From Isoetes taiwanensis (taxonomy: Eukaryota > Streptophyta > Lycopodiopsida > Isoetales > Isoetaceae): a stretch of 64,000 bases of DNA. Shown here piece after piece: positions 12,301 to 22,499 of the stretch (its first letter is position 1; every line of letters starts with the position of its first letter). The translations under genes and the position numbers were made by a program. The notes under the pieces were generated by a model. It worked only from the letters and a program-made list of their open reading frames with translations. It did not search any database and was not told where the DNA came from. The stretch lies in NCBI GenBank assembly GCA_021234155.1, contig JAJEKV010000082.1, positions 1-64,000 on the forward strand, in the 5' to 3' direction.

Positions 12301-14873
12301 GTCTCTTATCTCTTATATATATACAATTATATAAGCACCCCCGTTGTATCCAGTGTTCCAATATTTTGAGGTGGCGTCGTCTGGACCGTCCAGATTTGAG
12401 ATCGATGGCCCGAATTGAACCACCAACTTTTGTTTGGGCCATCCAGATCTGAGATCGACAGTTGAGACAGTGCCACGTCGATCCACCCCAAGCAGCCCCC
12501 TTGTGGGTGGATATTGAGGTGTCGCCGCATGGGCTGTTGCACGTGCGAGATTGACGGTGTACATGTAGCCACCTTGTGATGCCTCAAGCAGCCCCCTTAT
12601 TTGGGGCTTTTGATCCAGGCCGTCGGATTGGGAATTTGATCTTAGTCGTTGATAAAAAGGTGGATTTGGTGTAGCAAGTTTTAGCCATTAGATAAAAAGG
12701 GGGAGGAGAAATTCTAGCCAATTATTATTTTTAATTAAATTGCATTTTTTTTTTTATATTAAAGGAGGTGAGGTGGCACCATTTAATAAAAAGGTATTGA
12801 GGTGGCAAAGCATTTATAGTTGACTTTCCTAGGAAGCTTCCTTTGCTATGCTGTTGTCAGATGGTTATAACTTGCAGTAGAGGGGTCGACTGAAGGTGGG
12901 ATCCATGCCTTTGGATTCCTCTCGTCGAGAGCTTTCCAATGAGTGGTGTCTTGGTATCTTTTGTCGCAGTTGGAGCCAATGCGATGAATTCCAAGAATCT
13001 TCTTGGAATCTTAGAATTTCATGGAATCTATGGTAATTTAAGATAATCTAAGGAAATCTTCAAATCTAAAGAGGACCTTTCGTAATCTATGGGCATCTAA
13101 AGGGATCTTCACAAAATCTTCGAGACTTTAGAGGAATCTTGATGGAATCTTAGAGAATTTTGTGGAATCTTTGTAGAACATAGGAGAATCTACATAGAAT
13201 CTTGAGGAATCTAGAGAAATCTTGGAATAATCTTTAGAAATCTATAGAAATCTTTATAGAACCTTAAGAATCTAGAGAACCTTTGTAGGGGAATTTAAGT
13301 GAATCTTTCGCACTGGGTGTGTTTTGCGGATCTAAGGGAATGTTTATAGAATCTTAGAGAATTTAAGGGAACATTGATGGAATCTCAAAGCAGCTGGGGG
13401 TATCTTTTTAGAGTCTTGAAAAACCTAGAAGAATCTTTATAGAATCTTCATTTGACGTAGATTTGGCGTCTAGTCAAATTTGTATAGTCCCTCTTGAGAA
13501 TCTAGTGAATCTTGATGGAATCTTGTAGAATCTAGGGGAAAATTCATAGAATCTAAGGGAATGTAGGAGAATCTACATAAAAACTTGGGGAATCTAGAGG
13601 AATCTTAAGATAATATTTGAGAATCTAGGAGAATCTCAAAAGAATACTAGGGAATCAAAGGGAATTAAAGGGAATCTTCAAGAAATATTTGAGAATCTAG
13701 AGGAATCTTGATGGAATCTTGGAGAATTTAGGGAATTTTCCTAAAATCTAAGAGAATTTAGGGGAATCTACATGGAAACCTAGGGGAATCTTTGTATAAC
13801 CTTAAGAACTTAGGGAATCTTTTTGGAATCTTAATGGAATCTTTCAAATCCTTCAGCCCTTTTTTGATTTTAGAGGTGTGTCGATGAAGCAAGGTAAGAA
13901 GTATCCTTACTTAAGAATAGGCAAGACTTCTAATTATGTGGAAGAGGCATTCGGTCCCGTGGAATTTGGCAGGCATCCTACATATTTAAGGTTTTTGTAT
14001 TGCTCTGCCGACCGGAATTGCCATCCCAGCGCATTTTTACGCTGGGATGAATCTGGCGAGCTTTTTCTCGATAGAATTGCTATAGAATCGCATCCCTGGC
14101 CAGAAACTTTGCTTCAAAGCAAAGCTTTTGCTTTTCGCGTTGAGTGTCAACAGCTGGCATGGAAAAATACTATTGTTGGGTGCAAAGCAATCCCCATAAT
14201 AATACATGTCGGGTATGGGATTTTATGGCGAAAAAGAAAAAGCACAAAGGAAGGAAGGGAGGGGAGGCAGGATGAAAATTTTGAAACTGAACTATACAGG
14301 TTTAGATAGCAGTAATATAAATAAGAAGATTAGGAAAGGGGAAAACTGACCTGAAGCAACGTAGTGGGCAAAGCTTGAATCGACTCCAACTTCAGCAACA
14401 ACGAGGACAGAATTGGAGGAAGAAGGAGGAACTGTGGTGGTAGGCCATTGAGGAGTCCATTTGGAGAGGCCTCTGGTGGAGAAGGAAGAGTTAGTGCTGC
14501 TCCATTCGGCACCATTTTCGAAGCTGATCCGGCAGAGCAGAGTTCCGTCGGCCCTGATGAGGCCGGATGCCATGGCCCCGGGCTGCCCCTTAACGCTGCC
14601 CAGGTATGTCCGCTCAGCGGGAACGTCTGCTGCCTTGAAGCTGCCATCTGCTTGCTGAACTAACAAGCCGAAGTTGGGGCTTCGGATCGGAAACAGCTTA
14701 AAATCCACCTCCACAATGTCGTCCCCTTTGCCTATGCTTTGGCTGAACCTCTCTGGCTGAGCCCATACCCCCTCAAGCTCAATCTTACCCACACAAATTA
14801 AGAGAAGCAAAACCCTCACGCCCAATCCCATGAGAAATGCTCTCTGCATTTTGAAGCCCTGCTTGTGTCCCAT
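9310..14873 (-). CDS. Secreted zinc metalloprotease (metzincin) with cadherin-like and two LamG domains
   Basis: Three exons, read right to left, are 14873-14351, 11508-10328 and 10167-9310. They join in frame (phase 1, then phase 0) at GT-AG sites to 853 codons. Residues 1-35 look like a signal peptide. Residues 40-165 are propeptide-like (RTYLGSVKGQPGAMASG). The metzincin zinc site HEAGHNWGSNH is at residues 291-301 with a Met-turn, TIMSDN, shortly after. Residues 345-436 resemble bacterial cadherin-like/Big repeats (ANDLDAN, DYFSYRIRNN). Two LamG (concanavalin-like) domains begin at 437 and 645 (LIGWWKM; WHHVVAVRDNN and WHHIVGARDGG). By family it should be a secreted zymogen protease that binds glycans or matrix. 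The domain order is bacterial in style, although the gene has introns and a TATA promoter. The true start may be the ATG at 14849. All key residues are present and no stops interrupt the exons. Confidence 0.82.
11509..14350 (-). other. Intron 1 of the metalloprotease gene and its contents
   Basis: The intron is bounded by donor CAG|GTCAGT (14350-14349) and acceptor TTACTAG (11510-11509). It holds a TCTCTTA simple repeat at about 12272-12318, a GC-richer block at 12340-12640 with two diverged copies of CAGATYTGAGATCGA and AAGCAGCCCCCTT, and the GAATCT minisatellite from 12990. An antisense open frame at 13878-14309 overlaps exon 1. Intron 2 (10168-10327) is only 160 bp and contains a 14-base homopolymer run. 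Confidence 0.65.
12990..13860. repeat. GAATCT-rich minisatellite, intronic copy
   Basis: Degenerate GGGGAATCT/GGAATCTTGATGGAATCTT repeats. From about 13495 the order and sequence follow positions 1-300 closely, which ties both arrays to the same segmental duplication. Confidence 0.85.
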
Positions 14874-14882
14874 CCTCTGTCG

Positions 14883-14891
14883 TATTTTATA
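14883..14891 (-). promoter_or_regulatory. TATA box of the metalloprotease gene
   Basis: TATAAAATA lies 18 nt upstream of the first ATG (14873) and 42 nt upstream of the in-frame ATG at 14849. Normal TATA spacing predicts initiation near 14860, so translation probably starts at 14849, which would remove eight residues and leave the signal peptide intact. Confidence 0.5.
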
Positions 14892-14995
14892 GTCTGTTTT
14901 TACTAAGCCGATAAGAACAGATGATACAGTTTATCTTAGCCAAATCTTCCTTCTTAGCTTATTCCCACGTTCTAGTATCCAAATGTACAGTTGCC

Positions 14996-15001
14996 CACGT
15001 G
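14996..15001. promoter_or_regulatory. G-box CACGTG, proximal copy
   Basis: Palindromic CACGTG about 125 bp upstream of the first ATG, the classical plant bZIP/bHLH binding core. The left paralogue has lost about 12 bases here and has no G-box. Confidence 0.4.
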
Positions 15002-15173
15002 CTTTTGTAAACTTTTTTACACTCCCCTTTGCCTATTGGCTGAAGCTCTCTGGCTGAACCAACACAAATGATTTTGTAGCCTTTTTTTACTAAGCTAACA
15101 GATTATACCGTTTATCTTAGCCAAATCTTACTTCGCCTATCCCCACGTTCTGCTATCCAAATGTACGGTTGCC

Positions 15174-15179
15174 CACGTG
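15174..15179. promoter_or_regulatory. G-box CACGTG, distal copy
   Basis: Second G-box produced by the 181-bp promoter duplication, about 300 bp upstream of the first ATG, in the same local context (TTGCCCACGTGCTTTTG). Confidence 0.4.
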
Positions 15180-15418
15180 CTTTTGTAATTTAACCTTTTT
15201 ACAGATCCTTAAACCTATGATGCAGACCCAAGAGTTCCTGTCTTGTACTTATAGTCCCCTGGCCGCCCAACAGATCTACTGTTGCCACACGTTCTGCTAC
15301 CCTCCAAATCTACAATTGTTGTGCTTTCATTTATCTTTTCTTACCATTTCTTAAGCTTCTTAAGTAACACTAGAACTATTTTGAAGGAACGAATGTTTTT
15401 CGGAATGGTTTAAGTATA

Positions 15419-15523
15419 CAGGAATGTCAATTTACTTGACATTCCTGAGATGGAAACAGGGCGACGCGCGGAGCGCGGAGCCCTGTTGACATCTCAGGAA
15501 TGTCAAGTAAATTGACATTACTG
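15419..15523. mobile_element. 105-bp TA-flanked palindromic MITE
   Basis: The inverted repeat starts CAGGAATGTCAATTTACTTG and its partner starts CAGTAATGTCAATTTACTTG. The arms pair over about 42 bp with three mismatches and leave a small GC-rich loop. TA lies on both sides (15417-15418 and 15524-15525). A TA target duplication plus CAG-initial termini points to a Tc1/mariner-type non-autonomous element. Each arm is itself a smaller palindrome (AATGTCAA...TTGACATT). Confidence 0.7.
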
Positions 15524-15560
15524 TAACGTGGAAGACAATTAGATTCAATTCCGTCGCCAA

Positions 15561-15614
15561 GAATGTCGAGTAAAAGGCCTGAATGTCGGGTAAAAAATCA
15601 GAATGTCGGGTAAA
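15561..15614 (+). repeat. Three 20-bp-spaced copies of GAATGTCGRGTAAA
   Basis: The 14-bp motif starts at 15561, 15581 and 15601, an exact 20-bp period. The adjacent MITE holds two further copies with AA in the middle (15498-15511 forward, 15431-15444 reversed). It may be a degraded neighbouring copy of the MITE end, or a set of binding sites upstream of the metalloprotease gene. Confidence 0.6.
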
Positions 15615-15714
15615 CGCACAGGACTAAATTTTATTAACATTCCTTATAAGAAAAGCGCCACGTGGCAAGGCGCTACTGGTGGACGCGGCGGAATTGAATC
15701 TAACTGTTTTTTAC

Positions 15715-15805
15715 GTATTTATTATTGTTTAAGCATGTATTATTGTTTTTCGGAATGGTTTAAGTATTTATTATTGTTTAAGCATGTATTATTGTTTTTG
15801 GGCCC
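15715..15805. repeat. 49-bp tandem duplication
   Basis: GTATTTATTATTGTTTAAGC starts at 15715 and again at 15764. The linking sequence TTTTTCGGAATGGTTTAAGTA also occurs at 15396-15416 immediately before the MITE, so the MITE inserted into a related repeat. Confidence 0.7.
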
Positions 15806-15984
15806 TTGGATCGTGGCACATTTGGTAGGATATTCCCCCTCCACAGATCCTGTTCGCCCATCTAGGGTCTTTCTCGAGTGAAACTGGCCCTTGTTGACCC
15901 GATTTTAAAGGGGGCACTTTGAAACCATCAACTATTGGTTAAAATAGTATTCTGGCATTTATACAATACAGTGTCACAATAATG

Positions 15985-16905
15985 CAGTCCAATCTAGGCC
16001 TATACCAACTCACCACATATCCGTTGGGCAAAACTTTAGCCATACATGCACACTTTGTAGGCAGGATAGAATCCCGCCTTAGGAAGTCGGGGAATTTTTA
16101 GGCAACAACCAGTAAACCAGCCACAGTAATCTGAAAGCCAATTTTTACTGGTTCATACCACACTAATCTTGTACAGATTAGTTGGCTTATCCTACCGCCT
16201 TACGGCAGCCAAAGTGGAGGACACGTATAGGCACAAGTTCTACTACGTCGGGGATCATCATCGTATAACCCCAGTAACCAACTTCCAAAGATAAACATAC
16301 ACTGGCCAGGTTTGAACCCCTGACCAAGTGCACATTTATTTTGGCATTACTAGGCCTATACCAACTCACCACACATCCGTTGGGCAAAACTTTAGCCATA
16401 CATGCACACTTTGTAGGCAGGATAGAATCCCGCCTTAGGAAGTCGGGGAATTTTTAGGCAACAACCAGTAAACCAGCCATACATGCACACTTTGTGGTTG
16501 GATAGAATTTAGCAATTTTTACAGGAAGTCGGGGAATTTTTAGGCAACAACCAAGAAACCAGCCACGATGTCCAAAGCCAATTTTTACTGGTTCATACCA
16601 CACTAATCTTGTACAGATTAGTTGGCTTATCCTACCGCCTTACGGCAGCCAAAGTGGAGGACACGTATAGGCACAAGTTCTACCACGTCGGGGATCATCA
16701 TCGTATAACCCCAGTAACCAACTTCCAAAGATAAACATACACTGGCCAGGTTTGAACCCCTGACCAAGTGCACATTTATTTTTGACATTATTAGGCCTAT
16801 ACCAACTCATCACACATCCGTTGGGCAAAACTTTAGCCATACATGCACACTTTGTAGGCAGGATAGAATCCCGCCTTAGGAAGTCGGGGAATTTTTAGGC
16901 TTGGT
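15985..16905 (-). repeat. Tandemly duplicated tRNA-derived SINE-like block
   Basis: CCGTTGGGCAAAACTTTAGCC starts at 16021, 16377 and 16818, and TTTTTACTGGTTCATACCAC near 16142 and 16582, so a unit of about 440 bp is repeated. On the minus strand each unit has a B-box-like GGGGTTCAAACC (16309-16320 and 16749-16760) and, about 40 bp upstream, an A-box-like TGAGTTGGTATAGG. This suggests a Pol III SINE head. Frames inside the unit are by-products of the repeat. Confidence 0.55.
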
Positions 16906-16937
16906 TTGAACTCAAGTTTATACTCAAACTAGCTCAT

Positions 16938-17489
16938 ATGAAAAGAACAAAGGACCGTTTGTTTCAATTTGCTTCTAGATTTATTGACGATTTGACCATC
17001 TTGAATGGTGGAGATTTGAGGGAATTCTTTTCTGAAGATTCTGACATCACCATTTACAACATGGCTCATCTTGGAATAAAAAATGAAACTGTCTACAGAA
17101 ATAATGCCAATTTGGGATACAAGATCAATTTCTTAAATATTACAGTACAGATAATGGATCCCAAAATTGGCTTGTACCAATTTTACAGGTTTGACAAAAG
17201 AAGGAAACTAAACTTCAAGACCAACAAATTCATCAAGGCCAGTGGTTGTAGACCTTATGGGCAAGCTTGCAAAGTTATCATTTCTCAGGTTTTCCCATAT
17301 GTTTATGCACATTCCAACATTGAAAAAGCTGCTGAAGACCTGACTGAGTTAATTTCTTCCTTCAGTAACAATGGTTTCCTCAGAAAGGATGTAATTAGAA
17401 ATGTCTTCAACACATTGAAGTGTAATAGCTTCCCTGGCTTACCTTTTGACATCGATGACCTTGCAAGGGCACTTAGATCTATGCTGTAA
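16938..17489 (+). pseudogene. Reverse-transcriptase C-terminal fragment, Penelope-like candidate
   Basis: A 183-codon open frame has FASRFIDDLTILNGG near its start; RFIDDL fits the catalytic YxDD-type motif of Penelope-like RTs. A conserved-looking FLNITVQ segment, a YRFDKRRKLNFKTNKF block and an ISQVFPYVYAH segment follow, in the order found in Penelope-related RTs. Everything upstream of the catalytic motif is missing and no GIY-YIG endonuclease follows. This is a 5'-truncated fragment; assignment to Penelope rather than another RT class is inference. Confidence 0.5.
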
Positions 17490-17640
17490 GTACTTTATGC
17501 TTTATCAGAGTAGATATATACGGGATGAGTAGGGCTCCTGTGTTACAACAGGGCTCTACTCTCCCTGTTGTAATCGTTTATCATTTTGCGTGATGAACAT
17601 ATTTACAGGTTCTCACTCTACCGCGGAAGGTGGAAGGGTT

Positions 17641-17672
17641 TTTTTATATATATAATGATAATGATAATATTT
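17641..17672. repeat. (TAATGA)n-like simple repeat
   Basis: TATATATATAATGATAATGATAATA lies about 150 bp after the RT fragment. It may be the 3' tail of that retroelement, matching the microsatellite tails of the two LINEs in the window. Confidence 0.45.
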
Positions 17673-17971
17673 GGTTGTTTACAGTAACCAAATCCTAGGT
17701 TTAGACTTGAAAGTGCTGGCCAAGTTTTTTACAGCCTGTGAAGCCCACACAATGTAACGTAGCTCTTTAAAGGTTCCTAAACCTTGTAGACATTGAATGT
17801 TGGGCTAGCATTCACAATAATCATACCTTGCTTATGGTTTAAAATTATAGAAAATGAAGGCATTCATGTTATATTGGATAATATTTAAATTATTTGTGGA
17901 CTTAACACTAAAAGAAATGAAAAAAAAAAAAAAAAGAAAAAATGTGCTACGGACTAACAGTTTAGGGTTTT

Positions 17972-19180
17972 ATGGCGGCTGCAATCCGGCCTGAGGGAGC
18001 AAGTTGGCAGACCAATCGATGGTAAGACCAACCAATCGATTCACATTCACTGGTCCTCTATGAAAATCGGCTCTGTACGGATGTCTGTTTGTGTACTGCA
18101 CTTGCTTATGGAAGAATCGTGTGGTTCTACGTATTGATGGGCAGGAAGAAAGGGGGACGCAATAAGGCCACATTGATCAAGATGGAACTGGAAAAAAGCC
18201 AGGCAGACAAAAGGAAAAGTCTTTATGATTTTCATAAACCAACCAGGAAGATCGCCAAAAACGATGAAGAAGATTGTAGCCCTGCTCTAGTTTTGCCCTG
18301 TAAAGCTGGAATAGCTGGAAGCCATGTGGTTTCACCATGCATTGATGTTGTCATTATAGAGTGAGGACTCCAGAAGCTAATGATATAAGCATCACGGATC
18401 GTGCAACTGCGGATATAGCTGGCAACACCATTAACCAGGTTTTTATAGTTCATAGGACTTCTCATAATCTCTTGCTGTCTACTATCCACTGATCTGATTT
18501 TAAGATTTAAAATTGTAGCATTCTTTAACTTCATATTTAATGGCTTATACACTATCCAGTAATTGCATAATACAGGCTGTTCATCAGAGGTCCATGCTCA
18601 TGGGGGGATCCAGTCATGGCTAACATATTCTTAAAAAGCACAACTGAGCTTGTTGTTACATGCAGTAAATCTACAGGGCATCTGTCTATAAATTCCACTA
18701 TGGCTGTATAATACAGGCTGTGCCTAACTAGTTCTACTCTATGGAGAGATCCAGACCTAGCCAACACATTGCACAGAAATACAACTAACTCGGTAGCTTA
18801 GTGTACTCGTTTATGACCTTATATATGATTGATCTATTTCTTCTGATTTCTCAAGGTTTTGTAATAATGTATTTGCTGTTCATATGAAACAACTGACTCA
18901 AATTGCTGTTGGTCTAGCTATAGCTCTTAATAATTTACTATGATTTGATATTTAATTGGTATTTATGATCTACATTCTCATCTAGGCTTTGTGGTGATGG
19001 GCCATAAGCCGATTAAGTTCATTGCTTACCTGCTGGTGGCTTTTGCTTGTGCTAACTAGCATCTGGTTTCACTGCAGGTAACCGAACTTAATCCTCCATG
19101 TTTGCTTTTTGACGTTCAAGCTTGGGCAACTGATGTTGTACAAGCAAAATGCGATACGTATTTGGTGACAGTTTTTTAAC
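17972..19180 (+). CDS. Weak candidate multi-exon host gene, unknown product
   Basis: TTTAGGGTTTTATGGCGGC resembles the 5' end of a plant gene. An ATG at 17972 opens MAAAIRPEGASWQTNR and runs to a consensus donor, ATG|GTAAGA, at 18021. A basic segment (MGRKKGGRNKATLIKMELEK, from 18138) follows, then an open stretch ending CAG|GTTTTT at 18438 in a different frame. A possible last exon starts after CTGCAG at 19079 and ends at a TAA near 19180. The frames do not join cleanly, so either an exon boundary is missed or the gene is broken. I do not recognise the product. Confidence 0.22.
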
Positions 19181-19955
19181 ATTGGATAAACTCATGTCAA
19201 ATGTTTACTGCTTTATCTCTTTACTCTGAAATATTTGTTATGTCTCATATACATTGATGACCAATTAGCTGATACTCTTTTAGCTTCTGATCATATTTAA
19301 ATTCTGTTTATTGGTCTTAAAATTTATGCTTAAACTGATAATCACTAGAGTGGGGCTGAACATGACTCAAAAACATTTTTGAAATACATGATCTTGGTCT
19401 TCATATTCCAAATTATGCTATTAATTCTTTCCTGTTGGTTGTCTACCTGATTGTTATTCCATTATGAAGCATGAGTTTATCAATAATAGTTATTATTATA
19501 GGCTTAGAGATGTACATTCGGCCGTCTTAAACCAACATTCATTTTAGCTTTTCTTTCATTAAGAGGTTCTCCATTGTGTAACTGTCCAATGCAAAGTTCA
19601 CTATTTTTCCTATATGCTTTTTCCATATATCTTAATAATGAGAATAATCAGAAGCCTTTATATCTGCTTTGTTCCTATTTTATTAAGAAGACTAGTATAC
19701 CCCGTATGTATCTTAGCTAGGATGTATTGATGATTTTCCATAAGCCTTACTTATACTGTTTTATTTTGGTTTGTTGACTATTATGTTGTTATTTTCTTGG
19801 TTGCTTAAGTACATTGCCAAACGTTCTTCTGCATATCTTATAGATTCTGTAGTTTTTTTGCTCAAATCAGGGCTTATATTAGATTGACACCTAATCTAAT
19901 GTAAGATTGCATCTAAATAGCTTTCAGGCTAAGGTCTGTTTTCTTAACGGACTAA
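19181..19955. other. AT-rich stretch without a recognised gene
   Basis: Many stops in all frames and no repeat structure beyond short A/T runs. It could be intronic if the candidate gene before it is real. Confidence 0.4.
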
Positions 19956-19957
19956 GA

Positions 19958-19977
19958 GGTTTTTTTTTTTTTAATCC

Positions 19978-20012
<35 letters not shown>

Positions 20013-20300
20013 ATTTCACGTACGCGAATTCTTCTGTATCGCGTACGCGATACTTTCGCGTACGCAGTACAGAAGGTTTCGCGTAATTTTTTTTTTTTTG
20101 GCGTCAGCAGACGCGGTTTTTCACTTTTTTTCGTCTGCGAAAAAATTTCAGCAGACGCTTTCCGCGTTGTTTTCGGCGACGCGAAAATCTTCCGACGCCG
20201 GAATTTTTTTTGCCGTATTGTTTGTGTTTTATACGACAAATATGTGCCGTATCATACAATTCATACGTATTCCGTATAAAACGTACAGCGTATTGAACCT
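19958..20300. repeat. Homopolymer-bounded CpG-rich palindromic tract
   Basis: A T14 run and an A-run of about 28 are followed by about 300 bp full of CGCGTACGCG, GCGTACGC, GCAGACGC, GCGACGCG and TACGTATTCCGTAT-type palindromes, separated by further T-runs. CpG density is far above the flanking DNA. No coding frame is supported. Its origin is unclear. Confidence 0.5.
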
Positions 20301-22046
20301 ATCCCTGAATAGTACTAGAAACTCATCTGTTGAGTAATCTTGTGGAGTATAAGTTGGTGGATTTAGAGCCTGACCTTGATTATAAAAGCACTTAAGAGCA
20401 TCATCCTATATTATAAAGTTATTGGGTATGTCGTCAACCAAACCCTAACCCTATTTTCACATTTAGGGTTCTCATATGTCTGTTTTCATGTAGCTCCGCT
20501 TCAACTTCGAGGGATCGATCTGTTGTGTTCCATGAAAGACCTCCCACAAAGCACCGGTAATCGACATCTGAAGCTGCCATTTTTGTTTAGAACAAAAAGT
20601 TTTAGACAAAAAAAATAGATCAACAGGGTCGATCCTGCCGAACAGATGCAGATGCAGGCGAACAGATGCAGATGCTGATGCTAGACAGAGAAGGTAGCCT
20701 TATGTTGTGTTTTACTGCACGTTGTTGTGGTTTGTGAGCTAGAAATGGTTGTTTGCTAGGTTTTAACCGGAAAATGGCAGATCAGATTTGCGGGTCGAAA
20801 ATAGTTGTTTGCCGGGAAGAGCAATAGTAGTCTCAGACCGAAATGCCATCTCTGGGCCATGTTTTGGCTTCATACATATCCTGTTCGGGTAGATGAAGGA
20901 GGAGCGCTCCAATGAACTATATATTGCGCTCCAACAAAGCGAATTTGGCAGTCTGAAACTGCAATTTTTGTGGCCTCAACTTATTTTGTGACAATCGAAG
21001 CACTTGCATAATGCATCTTTATCTTCTTCAAGACCAACAGGGCATGGGTTTGCAGTAGAGTTTCAAGATGGCAGAGCTTCAAGATGCAACTAACATGTGT
21101 TGCAAATGGCTTTAGTTGGAGTATTAATGCTCAGGTAACGCTTCTCCTTTATAATCGCTTTTGCGCTTATGGCTCAAATGAAATATGTAGCTTAGGTTTT
21201 TGCAAATGATCTTGATAGAAGTGTAACAAATATTTAACTTCTTTTTTTTTTGCCAGACTATTGCTGGATGCTATTTTCTGATATTTGTTTCTTCAGGAGT
21301 TGTTTTGGATTCTTTGCTAGAGCACATTGGATTGATTAAAAGCAGGTATCCATTGGCAGTTCTCTATTTGTCCCCTAACATGTTTCGAATTGAAGCATCC
21401 ATTTTCAAACTCCTATCTTGGATTATGTTAAACAACTCCAACAACCTTTCATTTTGTGCATGTTTCCTACAAGAGGCTCTCTTCATTTAGTGCAGAAGTT
21501 ATTCAGTATATGAAAAATTAGGAGGTTTCAACATCTATTCCGGCTTTACTTCTGTAGTATATGAAAAATAGGAGGAGAAGATATTAAGAGTTGTTTCGTA
21601 TTGACATTGCAATATGATAATCTGAGGATTATGTTTCATAATTATATTTTATTGATATTGTACTCTTGCTGTACAACCACATAAAATGCCCACCACTGCA
21701 CAATGTTGGCAACATGTTGATAAAGGTCCTAGCCGTATTGCCAATGATCCCTTCGAGAGACACACGAAAGATTTTAATCGTATTAGAGTGCCCTCAGACA
21801 AAATGGGCCACCATGTACAAATGGGTCGTAAAGCATAAAATGAAAAAGATAGAGATGCCAATAAAAGCCATGCGAATGTATGAAACAAGCGTTACCTCTT
21901 CAAATTATGGGAGGTCTCACAAGAAAAAGGGGGAAGGGGGGAGGTGAGGGGAGGAGAAAGAAATCATGAATGTTTTGAGCCATAGGATAAATTTTCACTA
22001 AGTCAACGGTGTAATCCATACCACACATGTGGCAATACGCCACATT
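20301..22046. other. Stretch without a supported gene; telo-box at about 20438
   Basis: AAACCCTAACCCT (about 20438-20450) followed by TTTAGGGTT resembles the telo-box pairs of plant promoters, but no convincing ORF follows. A 93-codon frame at 21666-21947 is basic and matches nothing I know. Confidence 0.35.
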
Positions 22047-22048
22047 TA

Positions 22049-22082
22049 AAGAATAGAATAGAATAGAATAGAATAGAAAAGA
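22049..22082. repeat. (AGAAT)n microsatellite
   Basis: Six consecutive GAATA/AGAAT units followed by AGAAAAGAA. Confidence 0.8.
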
Positions 22083-22471
22083 ATTATTTTTATCGTCCAC
22101 GGAGACCAATCGGCCTATGGGACCCAATACAAAAAGCGCAGCAGTCAAAGGAGATAGATAAAAGAACACTCAACCATTGAGATCCAAGAGAGGATAAAAA
22201 AGGTAAATGAAAGAACACTCAACCATTGAGATCGGGGAAAGGATTAAATTGCCACATTGCATGTGGCAAGCATCCTCAAATAGCAAAATACAGGGATCGA
22301 ACCTCCAAATATCCCACACTCCACAAAACAAAAATCGAAAAACATGCAAAACTCGATAAAAAAGGCATTGAGCTCTTGAAACCTTCAAGATTATAAGCAT
22401 AAGCATAAATGATTTTGTGAAGCAATTCTAAACCAAAATAACATCATTTACATGTTTCTTTCTAACTTATA

Positions 22472-22486
22472 CCCAGCAACGCTGGG
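22472..22486 (+). mobile_element. Helitron-like terminal hairpin, degenerate end
   Basis: CCCAGC-AAC-GCTGGG then CACTGTAAG. The hairpin and the following CAC[CT][AG]TAA match the Helitron 3' end at 8978-9005, but the terminal CTAG is replaced by GATT. It is probably a decayed copy of the same or a related Helitron family. Confidence 0.4.
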
Positions 22487-22499
22487 CACTGTAAGATTG

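Larger units (their letters stand above)
14885..15235. repeat. 181-bp tandem duplication in the metalloprotease promoter
   Basis: TTTATCTTAGCCAAATCTT at about 14930 recurs at 15111, with matching flanks (TTTTTACTAAG before; CCCACGTTCT, ATCCAAATGTAC and TTGCCCACGTGCTTTTG after). The duplication is absent from the left paralogue. Confidence 0.75.
13840..15385. repeat. Segmental duplication, copy B (pairs with 1331-2593)
   Basis: This copy holds exon 1 and the promoter of the complete metalloprotease gene. It is longer than copy A mainly because of a 181-bp tandem duplication in the promoter (14885-15235). Beyond about 15385 the two copies diverge: a LINE lies there in A, and palindromic MITE sequence in B. 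Confidence 0.85.

Noticed and set aside
15985-16905. LTR pair of a retrotransposon
   Set aside because: The repeated block is tandem with partial third copy, has no TG...CA ends, primer-binding site or polypurine tract, and has Pol III boxes.
20438-20450. Telomere-like AAACCCTAACCCT
   Set aside because: Only one to two units; a promoter telo-box is the simpler reading, not an interstitial telomere array.
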